The translations under genes were made by a program, and so were the position numbers. From the NCBI GenBank assembly GCA_902826155.1, contig CADEDU010000022.1, forward strand, positions 1-54,012: 54,012 bases of DNA. Reading direction: 5' to 3'. The notes below the pieces were generated by a model. The model was not told the DNA's origin. It saw only the letters and a list, made by a program, of their open reading frames with translations, and made no database searches. This stretch comes from an uncultured beta proteobacterium (GTDB lineage: Bacteria > Pseudomonadota > Gammaproteobacteria > Burkholderiales > SG8-39). Positions 1 through 10,000 of this stretch are shown here, one piece after another. Numbering within the stretch: position 1 is the first letter of the stretch; each line of letters begins with the position of its first letter.

Positions 1-494
1 CCCGCACGCACGCCGGGCGCCACCGTTTCCAGCGGCAGCGCGGTCTCGTACTTCACCTGCTTGAGGGCAAAGCTAGACTGGATATTGCCGATGCCGGTAA
101 TGCGCGAGAGAAAATCGACGACGAACCGCTCGAAAGAAGGCACGTCGGGCACGACCACGCGAAGCAGGTAGTCCGACGTACCGGTCATCAGGTAGCACTC
201 CATCACCTCGGGCCGTTCCCGAATCGCGCGCTCGAAGGTCTCGAGCGACTTTTCCACCTGCTTTTCCAGCCGCACCTGAATGAACACGCTGACGGTCAGC
301 CCGAGCTTCACCGGATCGAGCAGCGTCACGTGGCGCCGGATGTAGCCCGACTCTTCAAGTTTGCGCAGCCGTGCCAGACACGGTGAAGGCGAAAGGTGCA
401 CAGCTCGCGCCAGATCGACATTAGCGATGCGCGCGTCGTCCTGAAGCTGGGCGAGGATCGCCCAGTCAGTTGAATCGAGTGGCTGAAGCGACAT
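1..494 (-). CDS. Lrp/AsnC family transcriptional regulator (3' end cut by window edge)
   Basis: Translating the minus strand from the ATG at 492-494 gives about 164 residues that run off the left edge. The N-terminal part, starting [17 protein letters not shown], is a typical Lrp winged helix-turn-helix ([33 protein letters not shown]). The rest matches the RAM effector domain, with a [19 protein letters not shown] core. Family members have about 150-170 residues, so little is missing. They bind DNA as dimers or octamers and answer to amino acids. It is divergent from the E1 dehydrogenase gene, and a good Lrp-type box lies between them, so it probably controls that gene and itself. The family is certain from sequence; target and effector are inferred. 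Confidence 0.93.
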   Translation of the reverse strand, partial: MSLQPLDSTDWAILAQLQDDARIANVDLARAVHLSPSPCLARLRKLEESGYIRRHVTLLDPVKLGLTVSVFIQVRLEKQVEKSLETFERAIRERPEVMECYLMTGTSDYLLRVVVPDVPSFERFVVDFLSRITGIGNIQSSFALKQVKYETALPLETVAPGVRA

Positions 495-519
495 AATTCT
501 TCTCAAGAGTGGTCAAGTT

Positions 520-534
520 CGGCAGATTGTGCCG
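520..534. promoter_or_regulatory. Lrp-type 15-bp operator
   Basis: The 15-bp sequence CGGCAGATTGTGCCG has perfect 5-bp arms (CGGCA/TGCCG) around GATTG. It agrees with the E. coli Lrp consensus YAGHAWATTWTDCTR at about 11 of 15 positions, with the right length and symmetry. It lies 26 bp upstream of the regulator start and 94 bp upstream of the E1 start, inside the divergent promoter region. Binding by the adjacent regulator is inferred. Confidence 0.55.
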
Positions 535-627
535 CAAAGCTGGATCCGAGCGATCACCTTTGCAACCACATGCCAGCATCGAGGCAGTAACCTCGGGGCC
601 GGTCCATCTCTCCGCGTGTGCCTCGCC

Positions 628-3336
628 ATGACCAATCTCGCCGACATCGCCAAACTGCTCGCCGGCCAGTCGCTCGACAACGATCCGCTCGAGACGCGCG
701 AGTGGCTCGACGCGTTCGATGCGCTACTCACGACCGAAGGCAAGGATCGCGCGCGCTACGTGCTGCAGCGCCTGCTCGAACATGCGGCGGCGCACGACGT
801 CAACACGCGCACGCGCTTCAACACGCCCTACGCCAACACGATCGCGCCGCAGGACCAGCCGCCGTTCCCGGGCGATTTCTCGATCGAACAGCGCATCGCC
901 TCGATCATTCGCTGGAACGCACTGGCAATGGTGGTGCGTGCCAATCGTGCGCACGCCGAACTGGGTGGACACATCGCGACCTACGCATCGGCGGCCGATC
1001 TGTTCGAGGTCGGCTTCAATCACTTCTTCCGCGGACACGATGCCCCGCACGGCGCCGATGCAATCTACTTCCAGCCGCATGCTGCGCCAGGGGTTTATGC
1101 GCGCGCGTTTCTGGAAGGCCGGCTCTCCGAATCGCACCTGGAGAGCTACCGCCGCGAGACCAAAGGCGGCGGGCTGTCGTCATACCCGCATCCGTGGCTG
1201 ATGCCGCAGTTCTGGCAGTTCCCGACCGGCTCGATGGGTCTGGGGCCGATCAACGCGATCTACCAGGCGCGCTTCATGCGCTACCTCGAGCACCGCGGCG
1301 TACTTGCTACCAACGGCCGCAAGGTGTGGGCGTTCCCCGGCGATGGCGAGATGGACGAACCCGAGTCGATCGCTGCACTCTCGCTGGCCGCGCGCGAAGG
1401 GCTCGACAATCTCATCTTCGTAGTGAACTGCAATCTGCAACGGCTCGACGGGCCAGTGCGCGGCAACGGATCAGTAGTGCAGGAGCTCGAAGGACTGTTC
1501 GCCGGCGCCGGTTGGAACGTGATCAAGCTGATGTGGGGCAGCGACTGGGATCCGCTGTTCGCCCGCGATCGCGAGGGCATCATCCTGCGCCGCCTGCATG
1601 AGACGGTCGACGGCGAGTTCCAGAAGTACGCCGCCACCGACGGCCGGTTCAATCGCGAGAACTTCTTCAACAAGTACCCCGAATTGCAGGCGCTGGTGGC
1701 CGATCTCACCGACGATGACATCGATCGCCTCAAACGCGGCGGTCACGACCCGGTCAAGATCTACGCCGCCTATCACGCGGCCGTGCATCACGTCGGCCAA
1801 CCCACGGTGATTCTCGCCCAGACCAAGAAGGGCTACGGCATGGGCACCTGGGGTCAGGGCAAGATGACCACGCATCAGCAAAAGAAGCTCGACGACGAGG
1901 CGCTGCTCGCCTTTCGCGATCGGTTCTCGCTACCGCTGCCCGATGAGCACGTGATCGGACTGAAGTTCTACCGTCCTGCCGACGATTCGCCCGAGATGCG
2001 CTACCTGCACGCCCGACGCAAGCTGCTGGGCGGATACATGCCCTCACGCCCAGCGAGTTCGACCAAGCTGCAAGTGCCGGCGCTCTCGGCGTTCTCGCGA
2101 ACGCTCGAAGGCTCCAACGGTCGCGAGCAATCGACGACGATGGTGTTCGCGCAACTGCTCTCGCAACTGCTGCGCGACGCGAAGCTGGGCAAGCACGTGG
2201 TGCCGATCGTGGCCGACGAGGCGCGCACCTTCGGGATGCAATCGCTGTTTCGCCAGGTAGCGATCTACTCGCCGTTCGGTCAGCTGTACGAGCCCGAAGA
2301 CAAGGAAGAGCTGCTCTACTACAAGGAGGCCAAGGACGGGCAGATCCTGGAGGAAGGCATCACCGAAGCCGGCGCGTTGTCCTCCTGGATCGCCGCGGCA
2401 ACCAGCTACAGCGCGCACGGTGTGCCGATGCTCCCGTGCTACATCTTCTATTCGATCTTCGGCTTCCAACGCGTCGGTGATCTGATCTGGGCGGCGGCCG
2501 ATTCGCGTTCACGTGGATTCCTGTTCGGGGCAACGGCCGGACGCACCACGCTTTCCGGCGAAGGGCTGCAGCACCAGGACGGCACCAGCCATCTGATCGC
2601 CTCCACCGTCCCCACCTGCATCGCGTACGACCCGACCTTCGGCTACGAACTCGCGGTGATCGTGCACGACGGCGCGCGGCGCATGCTCGAAGACGAACAG
2701 AACGTCTTCTACTACGTGACCGTGATGAACGAGAACTACGCGCATCCGCCGATGCCGGCGGGTGTTGAGCGCGGCATCCTCAAGGGGATGTATCTGTTCC
2801 GCGAAGGCACGAGCACGCCGGCTGCGAAGAAGAAAGTCGCACCGCGCGTACAGCTGCTCGGCTCAGGCACCATCCTGCGCGAAGTACTGGCCGCGGCGGA
2901 GCTGCTCGAACGCGAGCACGGTGTGGCCGCCGACGTCTGGTCGGTCACCAGCTTCACCGAGCTGCGCCGCGACGCGATGGATACCGAACGCTGGAACCGG
3001 CTGCATCCCCAGGCGCCGGGCAAGTCGACTTACGTCGCCGAATGCCTGCGCGAGCGATCAGGTCCGGTCATCGCCGCCACCGATTACGTGAGCGCGGTGC
3101 CCAACCTCATCGCGCCGTTCGTGCCCGGTCGCTTTCTCGCGTTGGGAACCGATGGCTTCGGTCGCAGCGATACGCGCACCAACCTGCGCCGGTTCTTTGA
3201 AGTCGATGCCGCGCACATCGTCGTGGCGGCGCTGAAATCGCTGGTCGACGAGGGCGCAATCGAACAAGCACAGTTGCAAGCGGCGATTGTCCGGCATCAG
3301 ATCGACGTGGATCAGATCGCGCCCTGGCAGCGATAA
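628..3336 (+). CDS. aceE: Homodimeric-type pyruvate/2-oxoacid dehydrogenase E1 (AceE family)
   Basis: The enzyme decarboxylates a 2-oxoacid on thiamine diphosphate and passes the acyl group to the lipoyl domain of an E2 partner. The 902-residue product is colinear with E. coli AceE (887 aa). Visible are ELGGHIATYAS (residues 111-121), the ThDP/Mg motif GDGEMDEPES (from 238) closed by NCNLQRLDGPV (267-277), YPHPWLMPQFWQFPTGSMG, ADEARTFGM, and the C-terminal LGTDGFGRSDTR. An upstream ATG at 529 is in frame, but it would overlap the operator and lacks AceE-like sequence, so 628 is preferred. No aceF or lpdA follows. A lone AceE paralogue beside an Lrp regulator recalls mdeB (2-oxobutyrate dehydrogenase E1) next to mdeR in Pseudomonas, so the substrate may not be pyruvate. 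Confidence 0.93.
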   Translation: MTNLADIAKLLAGQSLDNDPLETREWLDAFDALLTTEGKDRARYVLQRLLEHAAAHDVNTRTRFNTPYANTIAPQDQPPFPGDFSIEQRIASIIRWNALAMVVRANRAHAELGGHIATYASAADLFEVGFNHFFRGHDAPHGADAIYFQPHAAPGVYARAFLEGRLSESHLESYRRETKGGGLSSYPHPWLMPQFWQFPTGSMGLGPINAIYQARFMRYLEHRGVLATNGRKVWAFPGDGEMDEPESIAALSLAAREGLDNLIFVVNCNLQRLDGPVRGNGSVVQELEGLFAGAGWNVIKLMWGSDWDPLFARDREGIILRRLHETVDGEFQKYAATDGRFNRENFFNKYPELQALVADLTDDDIDRLKRGGHDPVKIYAAYHAAVHHVGQPTVILAQTKKGYGMGTWGQGKMTTHQQKKLDDEALLAFRDRFSLPLPDEHVIGLKFYRPADDSPEMRYLHARRKLLGGYMPSRPASSTKLQVPALSAFSRTLEGSNGREQSTTMVFAQLLSQLLRDAKLGKHVVPIVADEARTFGMQSLFRQVAIYSPFGQLYEPEDKEELLYYKEAKDGQILEEGITEAGALSSWIAAATSYSAHGVPMLPCYIFYSIFGFQRVGDLIWAAADSRSRGFLFGATAGRTTLSGEGLQHQDGTSHLIASTVPTCIAYDPTFGYELAVIVHDGARRMLEDEQNVFYYVTVMNENYAHPPMPAGVERGILKGMYLFREGTSTPAAKKKVAPRVQLLGSGTILREVLAAAELLEREHGVAADVWSVTSFTELRRDAMDTERWNRLHPQAPGKSTYVAECLRERSGPVIAATDYVSAVPNLIAPFVPGRFLALGTDGFGRSDTRTNLRRFFEVDAAHIVVAALKSLVDEGAIEQAQLQAAIVRHQIDVDQIAPWQR

Positions 3337-3402
3337 TCGGCCTGGCGGGTACGCTCGCCTGCTCGCCGCCCAAGTCGCGGCAACAACAAGGAGGAGAACA
3401 GG

Positions 3403-4425
3403 ATGTCGGCACGGTACGCCGCTCGTCACGTCGCGCGTCACGCCATTCACGCGATCATGGCTGCAGCATTGGCTGGATTGATCGCGCTCGACGCCAGCCT
3501 GCATCTAGCTATGGCGCAGCCGCAGGGGTACCCGTCACGCCCGATCCGCATCATCGTCCCGACCGGCCCGGGCGGCGGCTTCGACATCCAGGCGCGCACC
3601 ATCGCGCAGAAGCTCTCGGAGAAGCCCGGGCTGAGTGTCATCGTCGAGAACCGACCTGGTGCCGGCAGCCTGAACGGCACCGACGCGGTCGCGAAAGCAC
3701 CGGCCGACGGATACACCCTGCTCTACGGCGGCCTCACCAACATGGCCGCCAACGTCGGGCTCTACAAGAAGCTGCCGTATGACCCGGTCGCGGACTTCAC
3801 CACCGTGGCCAAGACAGTGTTCATTCCGTTTTGCCTGATCGCGCGCAAGGATCTGCCGCAGACCAGTTTGCAGCAGCTGCTCGAATTCGGGCGCGGCAAT
3901 GCGGGCAAGATCAACTACGCTTCGGCCGGGGTCGGTACCGGTCAGCACGTTGCCGCGGCGGTGATGTTCAAGCTCGCGAATGTCGACGCCGTCCATGTTC
4001 CCTACAAAGCCGCCGCCCCCGCCGTGCAGGATGTGATCGCCAGCCGCGTCGACGTGCTGTTCGACAATTGCGGGCCGGCCAAGCAGTACGTCGACGCCGG
4101 ACAAGTCCGCCTGCTGGCGGTGTCGAGTCGCGAGCGCAACGCAGCGTTTCCCGGTGTGCCGACGGCGATCGAGTCCGGCGTCGCCAACATGGAGATGGAC
4201 AGCTGGGCCGGTTTGTACGCGCACTCGGCCACGCCGGCACCGATTCTCGAATGGCTGCGCAAGGAAGTTGCGGTGGCGTTGACGGCGCCCGACGTCGTTG
4301 CACGACTGGAGCGTGGCGGCGGACGAGTATCGAAGATGTCCACCAGCGAGGCCGATGCATTCGTTCGCTCCGAAGTGGCGAAATGGCGCGCGTTGATCCC
4401 GCAGGCGGGCATCACCGCGGACTGA
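3403..4425 (+). CDS. Bug/TctC-type tripartite tricarboxylate transporter solute-binding protein
   Basis: A periplasmic receptor of 340 residues. The N-terminus is a signal peptide with a positively charged, His-rich start and a hydrophobic stretch, ending near AMA-QPQ around residue 38. The mature part starts with the family hallmark YPSRPIRIIVPTGPGGGFD and continues with AQKLSEKPGLSVIVENRPGAG, DGYTLLYG and YKAAAPAVQDVIASRVD. A strong Shine-Dalgarno (AAGGAGGAG) precedes the ATG by about 8 bp. Bug proteins are numerous in Burkholderiales and often lack an adjacent TctAB membrane pair, as here. Ligands are usually small carboxylates, but the one bound here cannot be read from sequence. It sits 66 bp behind the E1 gene and could be co-transcribed. 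Confidence 0.92.
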   Translation: MSARYAARHVARHAIHAIMAAALAGLIALDASLHLAMAQPQGYPSRPIRIIVPTGPGGGFDIQARTIAQKLSEKPGLSVIVENRPGAGSLNGTDAVAKAPADGYTLLYGGLTNMAANVGLYKKLPYDPVADFTTVAKTVFIPFCLIARKDLPQTSLQQLLEFGRGNAGKINYASAGVGTGQHVAAAVMFKLANVDAVHVPYKAAAPAVQDVIASRVDVLFDNCGPAKQYVDAGQVRLLAVSSRERNAAFPGVPTAIESGVANMEMDSWAGLYAHSATPAPILEWLRKEVAVALTAPDVVARLERGGGRVSKMSTSEADAFVRSEVAKWRALIPQAGITAD

Positions 4426-4530
4426 CGCGCAATCCAACGACTCACTACGCGGGACGACCTTGTATCCGCTTGAACCTTCGAGGCTGACGCGCTCGATCGG
4501 CGCAACGGGCACGCGCGTGAGAGCTGGCGC

Positions 4531-5400
4531 ATGAGCCGCTGGCTCGCCGTCATCGGACTGTTCGCGGTCGCAATGAGTCTCGGTGCGGGACATGTCTTCG
4601 CACGCCTGGCGTTCGCCAATGGCGCGAACGTCCTGACCGGCGCGCTTACCCGCGCCCTCAGCGCCACCATCCTGCTCTACCTGCTACTGCAACTGCGGCA
4701 CATCAAGCTCGCACCGTTGCATCGTGAATTCAAGGCGACCCTGATCCTGGGGCTGTTCATCACCGGGCAGACCGGGTTGATCCAGCTTGCGGTGTCGCTG
4801 CTGCCGGTGAGCGTGGCGATCCTGGTGTTCTATTTGTTTCCGGTGTTCACCGGGCTGGCGAGCGCGATGTTAGGTGATGAGCGGTTCACGCCGAGGCTGA
4901 TCGGCACGCTGATCGCGGCATTCGGCGGACTGACGCTCGTGCTCGGCATCGGCCACCTCTCCGCCAATCCACTTGGCATCGCAGCGGCCGTCGGTGCCGC
5001 CATCTGTTTTTCCGCAGCGTTGGTACTCACGCCGCGCCTTGCGCCGACGATGGCCGCGCCGATGCGAACGTTCTACACGCTCGCCACTTCAGCGGTCGTG
5101 TTCATCATCATCGTGTTCGGCACCAGCAGCATCGATCTGCCCGACAACACGCACGGCTGGATCGGCATCGTCGGGCTGGGGCTGTGCTACTCGATGGGCA
5201 TCACCGGCCTGTTCCTGCTGCTGCCGCTGTTGGGCCCGACGCAATCGGCGATGGTGTTGAATCTCGAACCGGTGTTCGTGGCAGGAATCGCCTGGCTGGC
5301 GCTGGGCGAACGACTCAGCGCGCTGCAGCTCCTGGGCGGCGTGATCGTCGTGTCGGCCGTGATCTTCTTCCAGGTCACGGCGGCACGGCGGCGTTCGTAA
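4531..5400 (+). CDS. EamA/DMT superfamily permease
   Basis: An inner-membrane protein of 289 residues with about ten hydrophobic segments and the internal EamA duplication: a first repeat around residues 5-135 and a second from about 145 to 280. Repeat features include SVAILVFYLFPVFTGLASAMLGDERFTP and its partner SAMVLNLEPVFVAGIAWLALGERLS, the normal ends of each repeat. Members export amino acids, metabolites or drugs by an unknown coupling. It lies 105 bp after the binding-protein gene on the same strand and converges on the dehydrogenase gene 26 bp downstream. No substrate can be assigned. Confidence 0.9.
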   Translation: MSRWLAVIGLFAVAMSLGAGHVFARLAFANGANVLTGALTRALSATILLYLLLQLRHIKLAPLHREFKATLILGLFITGQTGLIQLAVSLLPVSVAILVFYLFPVFTGLASAMLGDERFTPRLIGTLIAAFGGLTLVLGIGHLSANPLGIAAAVGAAICFSAALVLTPRLAPTMAAPMRTFYTLATSAVVFIIIVFGTSSIDLPDNTHGWIGIVGLGLCYSMGITGLFLLLPLLGPTQSAMVLNLEPVFVAGIAWLALGERLSALQLLGGVIVVSAVIFFQVTAARRRS

Positions 5401-5425
5401 GAAGTTCTTCCTCGACTGCCCGCCC

Positions 5426-6394
5426 CTACTTCTTCAACACCTCGGGATTCATCACGTTGATCGGCGCACCCGCGGCGAAGGCGTTGATCTGATCGAACAC
5501 CGCGTTGAAGAAGCTCTCGTAACCGCCCATCTCGACGTAGCCCAGATGCGGGGTGCAGATCACGTTGGCCAGCTTGAGCAGCGGATGATCCGCCCCCAAC
5601 ACCGGTTCGTCTTCGTACACGTCGACCGCCGCGTATCCAGGCCGTCCGGCGCGCAATGCGTTGACGAGTGCATCGGGCGCGACAAGCCCTGCCCTGCTGG
5701 TGTTGACGAACAGGCTGGTGGGCTTCATGCGGGCAAGATCTTCAGCACCAACGACGCCGCGCGTGCTGTCGCGCAGAATGAGGTGCACGCTGAGCACGTC
5801 GGCGCGCTCGAACAGATCGGCCTTGCTCTTGGCCAGTTCGAAGCCGTCCTTGGTCGCGCGCTCCTGCGAACCTTCACGCCCCCAGGCGATGACGTTCATG
5901 CCGAACGCACGGCCGACCTTGGCGACATCGCTGCCGATCTTGCCGTAGCCGAAGATGCCAAGCGTCTTGCCGCGTACCGCATGGCCGATCGTCGATTGCC
6001 AGCGTCCGGCCTTCAGCGCGTTGATCTCGAACGGCAGATGGCGCGTTGCCATCAGGATCAACGCCCAGGTGAGCTCCGGCGTGCCGGCCGCACCACCGCC
6101 GCCGCCGCTCACGACGATGCCGCGGCGCGTGCAAGCTTCCAGATCGATGTGGGGCGCGTTCTTGCCGGTCTGGCTGATCATCCTGAGCTTTGGCAGTCGC
6201 TCGATCAGCGCGGCCGATATCGGCGTGCGCTCGCGAATGCAGCCGATCGCCTCGGCATCGGCCAGACGCGCAGCCAGCGCATCGACGCCTTTGACGGTGT
6301 CGTTGAAGATCTTCACGTCGTGGCCGGCTGCCTTCTTGAACGCATCGAGCCGGCGCACGATGTCCTGGTAATCGTCGAGGATGACTACGCGCAT
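5426..6394 (-). CDS. D-isomer-specific 2-hydroxyacid dehydrogenase family protein
   Basis: A 322-residue NAD(P)-dependent oxidoreductase interconverting a D-2-hydroxyacid and a 2-oxoacid. The start MRVVILDDYQD at 6394 is chosen over an in-frame ATG at 6487, which lies upstream of the recognisable domain. Motifs: the Rossmann loop GIFGYGKIG (146-154), catalytic Arg in NTSRAGLV (R234), Glu in YEDEPVL (E263) and His in TPHLGY (H283). The N-terminal catalytic domain carries SQTGKNAPHIDLEACTRRGI. A glycine run around residues 97-102 sits in the linker. It follows the VOC gene on the same strand with 89 bp between them. Relatives include SerA-like and hydroxypyruvate or glyoxylate reductases; the substrate is open. 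Confidence 0.92.
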   Translation of the reverse strand: MRVVILDDYQDIVRRLDAFKKAAGHDVKIFNDTVKGVDALAARLADAEAIGCIRERTPISAALIERLPKLRMISQTGKNAPHIDLEACTRRGIVVSGGGGGAAGTPELTWALILMATRHLPFEINALKAGRWQSTIGHAVRGKTLGIFGYGKIGSDVAKVGRAFGMNVIAWGREGSQERATKDGFELAKSKADLFERADVLSVHLILRDSTRGVVGAEDLARMKPTSLFVNTSRAGLVAPDALVNALRAGRPGYAAVDVYEDEPVLGADHPLLKLANVICTPHLGYVEMGGYESFFNAVFDQINAFAAGAPINVMNPEVLKK

Positions 6395-6483
6395 TGAATT
6401 TTCCGGTCGGATGGATTGGAGCGTGTGCGGAACATCGCGGAGAAGTGTTGCGTCGCGGCCCGTGCAGCCGGGCCGGGGAAAGT

Positions 6484-6906
6484 TCAAGCGGGCATCTTGC
6501 CGTCGCCCGGTCCCTTGAGTTCGACGATATTGTCCTCGGGATCGGACAGATAGATCGACACGCCGGTGCCCTGCGAGCCGAAGCGGGTGCGGATCTCACC
6601 GACTCTCACGCCCTGCGCTTCGAGATGCTTCACGATCGCGTCCTGATCGAACGGCAGCACGCGGAAACAGAAGTGATCGAGATTGCGCCCCCACGGCTTG
6701 GGCGCGGCGCCGCCCTTGACGCCGAGTGGTCCGTCGACCGGGACGAAATCGATCATCTCCGGCCCGATGCGCAGATGCACCAGACCGAAATCGGGACGGC
6801 GCCACAACACCTGTGCGCCGAGCACGTTGCTGTAGAAATCGATCATCTTCTCGAGATCTTTGACGCGCAATACGATGTGGTCATAGCCGGTGATCTGGAT
6901 CGACAT
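6484..6906 (-). CDS. VOC family metalloprotein (glyoxalase/dioxygenase fold)
   Basis: A 140-residue single-domain vicinal-oxygen-chelate protein. The start MSIQITGYDH at 6906 has a Shine-Dalgarno-like AGGAGC upstream; a longer in-frame ORF from 6981 carries no domain sequence. The usual metal ligands are in place: His10 in GYDHIVLRV, Glu50 in RIGPEMIDF, His78 in LDHFCFRV and Glu129 in DNIVELKG. It is shorter and simpler than glyoxalase I proper, so it could be a lactoylglutathione-lyase-like, fosfomycin-resistance-like or ring-cleavage relative. It is divergent from the helicase gene and upstream of the hydroxyacid dehydrogenase, perhaps in one transcript. Confidence 0.9.
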   Translation of the reverse strand: MSIQITGYDHIVLRVKDLEKMIDFYSNVLGAQVLWRRPDFGLVHLRIGPEMIDFVPVDGPLGVKGGAAPKPWGRNLDHFCFRVLPFDQDAIVKHLEAQGVRVGEIRTRFGSQGTGVSIYLSDPEDNIVELKGPGDGKMPA

Positions 6907-7050
6907 GGTCGCTGCTCCTGCGAGGTGCCAAACCGAAGTACAAAACGAGAACCGCGGGACGAGTGCCTTGAAGCTTAGCACCGCCGATCATCGGCCCTCG
7001 GGTTACCATCCGCTTCGATCGTTTCATCCGTCTGAACCGCGCCTCCGTCC

Positions 7051-10000
7051 ATGCATTGCGCCGTGCTCGATCGCTTTCATCCCGCCGTGCGCGAGTGGTT
7101 CGGCGCGAGCTTCGCCGCGCCCACCAGTGCCCAGGCGCAGGCCTGGCCCGCGATCCAGGCCGCGGAGCATGTGTTGCTTGCTGCGCCGACAGGATCAGGC
7201 AAGACGCTGGCGGCGTTCCTGTGCGCGATCGACGCACTCGTACGTGAAGGCACTGCGGCTGGCGCGGGCGCGTTGCCCGACGAGACACGCGTCGTCTACG
7301 TCTCGCCGCTGAAAGCGCTCTCGAACGACATCCAACGCAACCTCGAAGCGCCGCTTGCCGGCATCAGCGCGGCGCTCGAGCGATCGGGGATCGCGCCGCC
7401 GGAAATCCGCACCTGGGTGCGCACCGGCGATACCTCGCAGGCCGAACGCAGCCGGGTGAAGAAGCGCGCGCCGCACATCGTCGTCACCACGCCCGAATCG
7501 CTCTACATCCTGCTCACCAGCAAGTCCGGACGCGACATGCTGCGCACGACGCGCACGGTGATCGTCGACGAGATCCACGCACTCGCGCCGAACAAGCGCG
7601 GTGCGCATCTGGCGCTGTCGCTGGAGCGTCTGCAGGCGCTGACCGATGATCGCCTGGTGCGCGTGGGGCTTTCGGCCACGCAGAAACCGATCGAGGAGAT
7701 CGCGCGATTTCTGGTGGGAGGTGGGCGCGAGGCCGCGTCGCCACCGCCGTGCACGGTGATCGACACGGGCCATGTGCGCGAACGCGATCTGGCCATCGCG
7801 CTGCCGCCCACGCCGCTCGGCGCGGTGATGTCGGGCGAAGTGTGGGAACAGCTCTACGACCAACTCGCGCAACTGGTCAGCGAACATCGCACCACGCTGG
7901 TGTTCGTCAACACGCGGCGGCTGGCCGAGCGCGCCGCGCGCCATCTTTCGGAGCGCCTGGGCAAGGAGCACGTCACCGCGCATCACGGCAGCCTGTCGCG
8001 CACGCAACGATTCGACGCGGAGCAGCGCCTCAAGCGTGGCGAGTTGAAAGCACTGGTGGCTACCGCTTCACTCGAGCTGGGCATCGATATCGGCGATGTC
8101 GATCTGGTATGCCAGCTCGGCTCGCCGCACGGTATTGCCGCCTTCCTGCAGCGAGTCGGGCGCTCGGGCCACGCAGTCGGTGGCACGCCCAAAGGCAGGC
8201 TGTTTCCGTTGTCGCGCGACGATCTGGTCGAGTGCGCGGCGCTGCTCGACAGCGTGCATCGCGGCGAGCTCGATCGCATTGCCATTCCGGATGCGCCGCT
8301 CGATGTGCTCGCACAGCAGATCGTCGCCGAGGTATCGCAGCAGGATTGGAGCGAGCAGTCGTTGCTCGACCTTGCCCGTCGCGCGTATCCGTATCGCGCG
8401 ATCACGCGCGAACAGTTCATTGAAGTCGTGCGCATGGTGGCCGAGGGTTTCCATACCCGGTTCGGCCGGCGCAGCGCTCACATCCATCGTGATGCGGTCG
8501 GCGGCGTGCTGCGCGCGCGGCGCGGCGCGTCGATCGCGGCCGTCACCTCCGGCGGCACCATCCCCGACACCGCCGACTACACCGTGATGCTGGAGCCGCA
8601 GGCGCACGTGGTCGGCACCGTCAACGAAGACTTCGCGATCGAAAGCCTGCCGGGCGACGTGTTCCAGCTCGGCAACACCTCGTATCGCATCCTGCGTGTG
8701 GAGCGCGGTACCGTTCGCGTCGAAGATGCCAAGGGCGCGCCGCCCGGCATCCCGTTCTGGTTCGGCGAAGCGCCGGGGCGGACGAAGGAACTTTCGGACG
8801 CAGTGGTGCGGCTGCGGCAGACGGTCGTCGACGCGCCGACGAGCCCCAAGGAATCGCTCGCAGCGGCGATGCAGATCGGCGCGGATGCCGCCGAGCAGCT
8901 CACCGATTACCTCGTCTCGGCACATGCGGCGCTCGGTGCGCTGCCCACGTTCGACACCGTGATCCTGGAGCGCTTCTTCGACGAGTCGGGCGGCATGCAG
9001 CTGGTGATCCACTCTTCGTTCGGTAGCCGCATCAACCGCGCCTGGGGGCTGGCGCTGCGCAAACGGTTCTGTCGCAAATTCAATTTCGAGCTGCAAGCTG
9101 CCGCGATCGAAGACGCGATCGTGCTGTCGCTGTCGACCAGCCACAGCTTCGAGTTGATGGAGGTGGCGCACTATCTGTCTTCGAAGACGGTGCGGCCGCT
9201 GTTGATCCAGGCGCTGCTCGATGCGCCGATGTTCCCGACACGCTGGCGCTGGAACGCCTCGATCGCACTCGCACTGCTGCGCTTTCGAGGCGGCCGCAAG
9301 GTTGCGCCGCAATTGCAGCGCATGCAGGCCGAAGACCTGCTCGCCACGGTGTTTCCCGATCAGGTGGCCTGTGGCGAGAACATCGTCGGCGATCGCGAAG
9401 TGCCCGATCACCCGCTGGTGGCGCAGACCATCGCCGATTGCCTGCGCGAGGTGATGGACATCGACGGCCTGGAGCAGGTGCTGCGCGGCATCGAGGCCGG
9501 CACGATCCGCGTGCTGGCGCGCGATCTCACCGAACCCTCGCCGCTCGCGCTGGAGATCCTGTCGGCCCGCCCGTACGCGTTCCTCGACGACGCGCCGCTC
9601 GAGGAACGTCGCACGCAGGCCGTGATGGCCAGGCGTTGGCTCGATCCGCAAACCGCCAACGATCTGGGCCGGCTCGATCCCGCCGCGATCGCCCGCGTGC
9701 GCGAAGAGGTCTGGCCCACGCCGCGCAATGCCGATGAGTTGCACGACGCGCTGCTCGGTTTGAGCTTTCTCGATCGGCACGAGCTGCGCGCCGCGGGTTG
9801 GGAATCGATGGCGGAGACGTTGATCGGCGCCCGGCGCGCCGCCTGGCTCGCCGTCGCCTCGCAGCGCACTCTGCTGGTTGCCGCGGAGCGGCTGCCGGTG
9901 TTGCGTGCGATCTTTCCCGATGTCGCAGCGACTCCGCCGGTGGAGGTGCCCGAGGAATTTCGCACGGTCGCATGGCTTGCCGAGGATGCGCTGATCGAAG

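Noticed and set aside
5546..6397. Long plus-strand frame (283 codons) opposite the hydroxyacid dehydrogenase
   Set aside because: It is a complement of a gene with clear family motifs and has no motif of its own; the same holds for other long antisense frames, such as those opposite lhr, gltB and pilQ.
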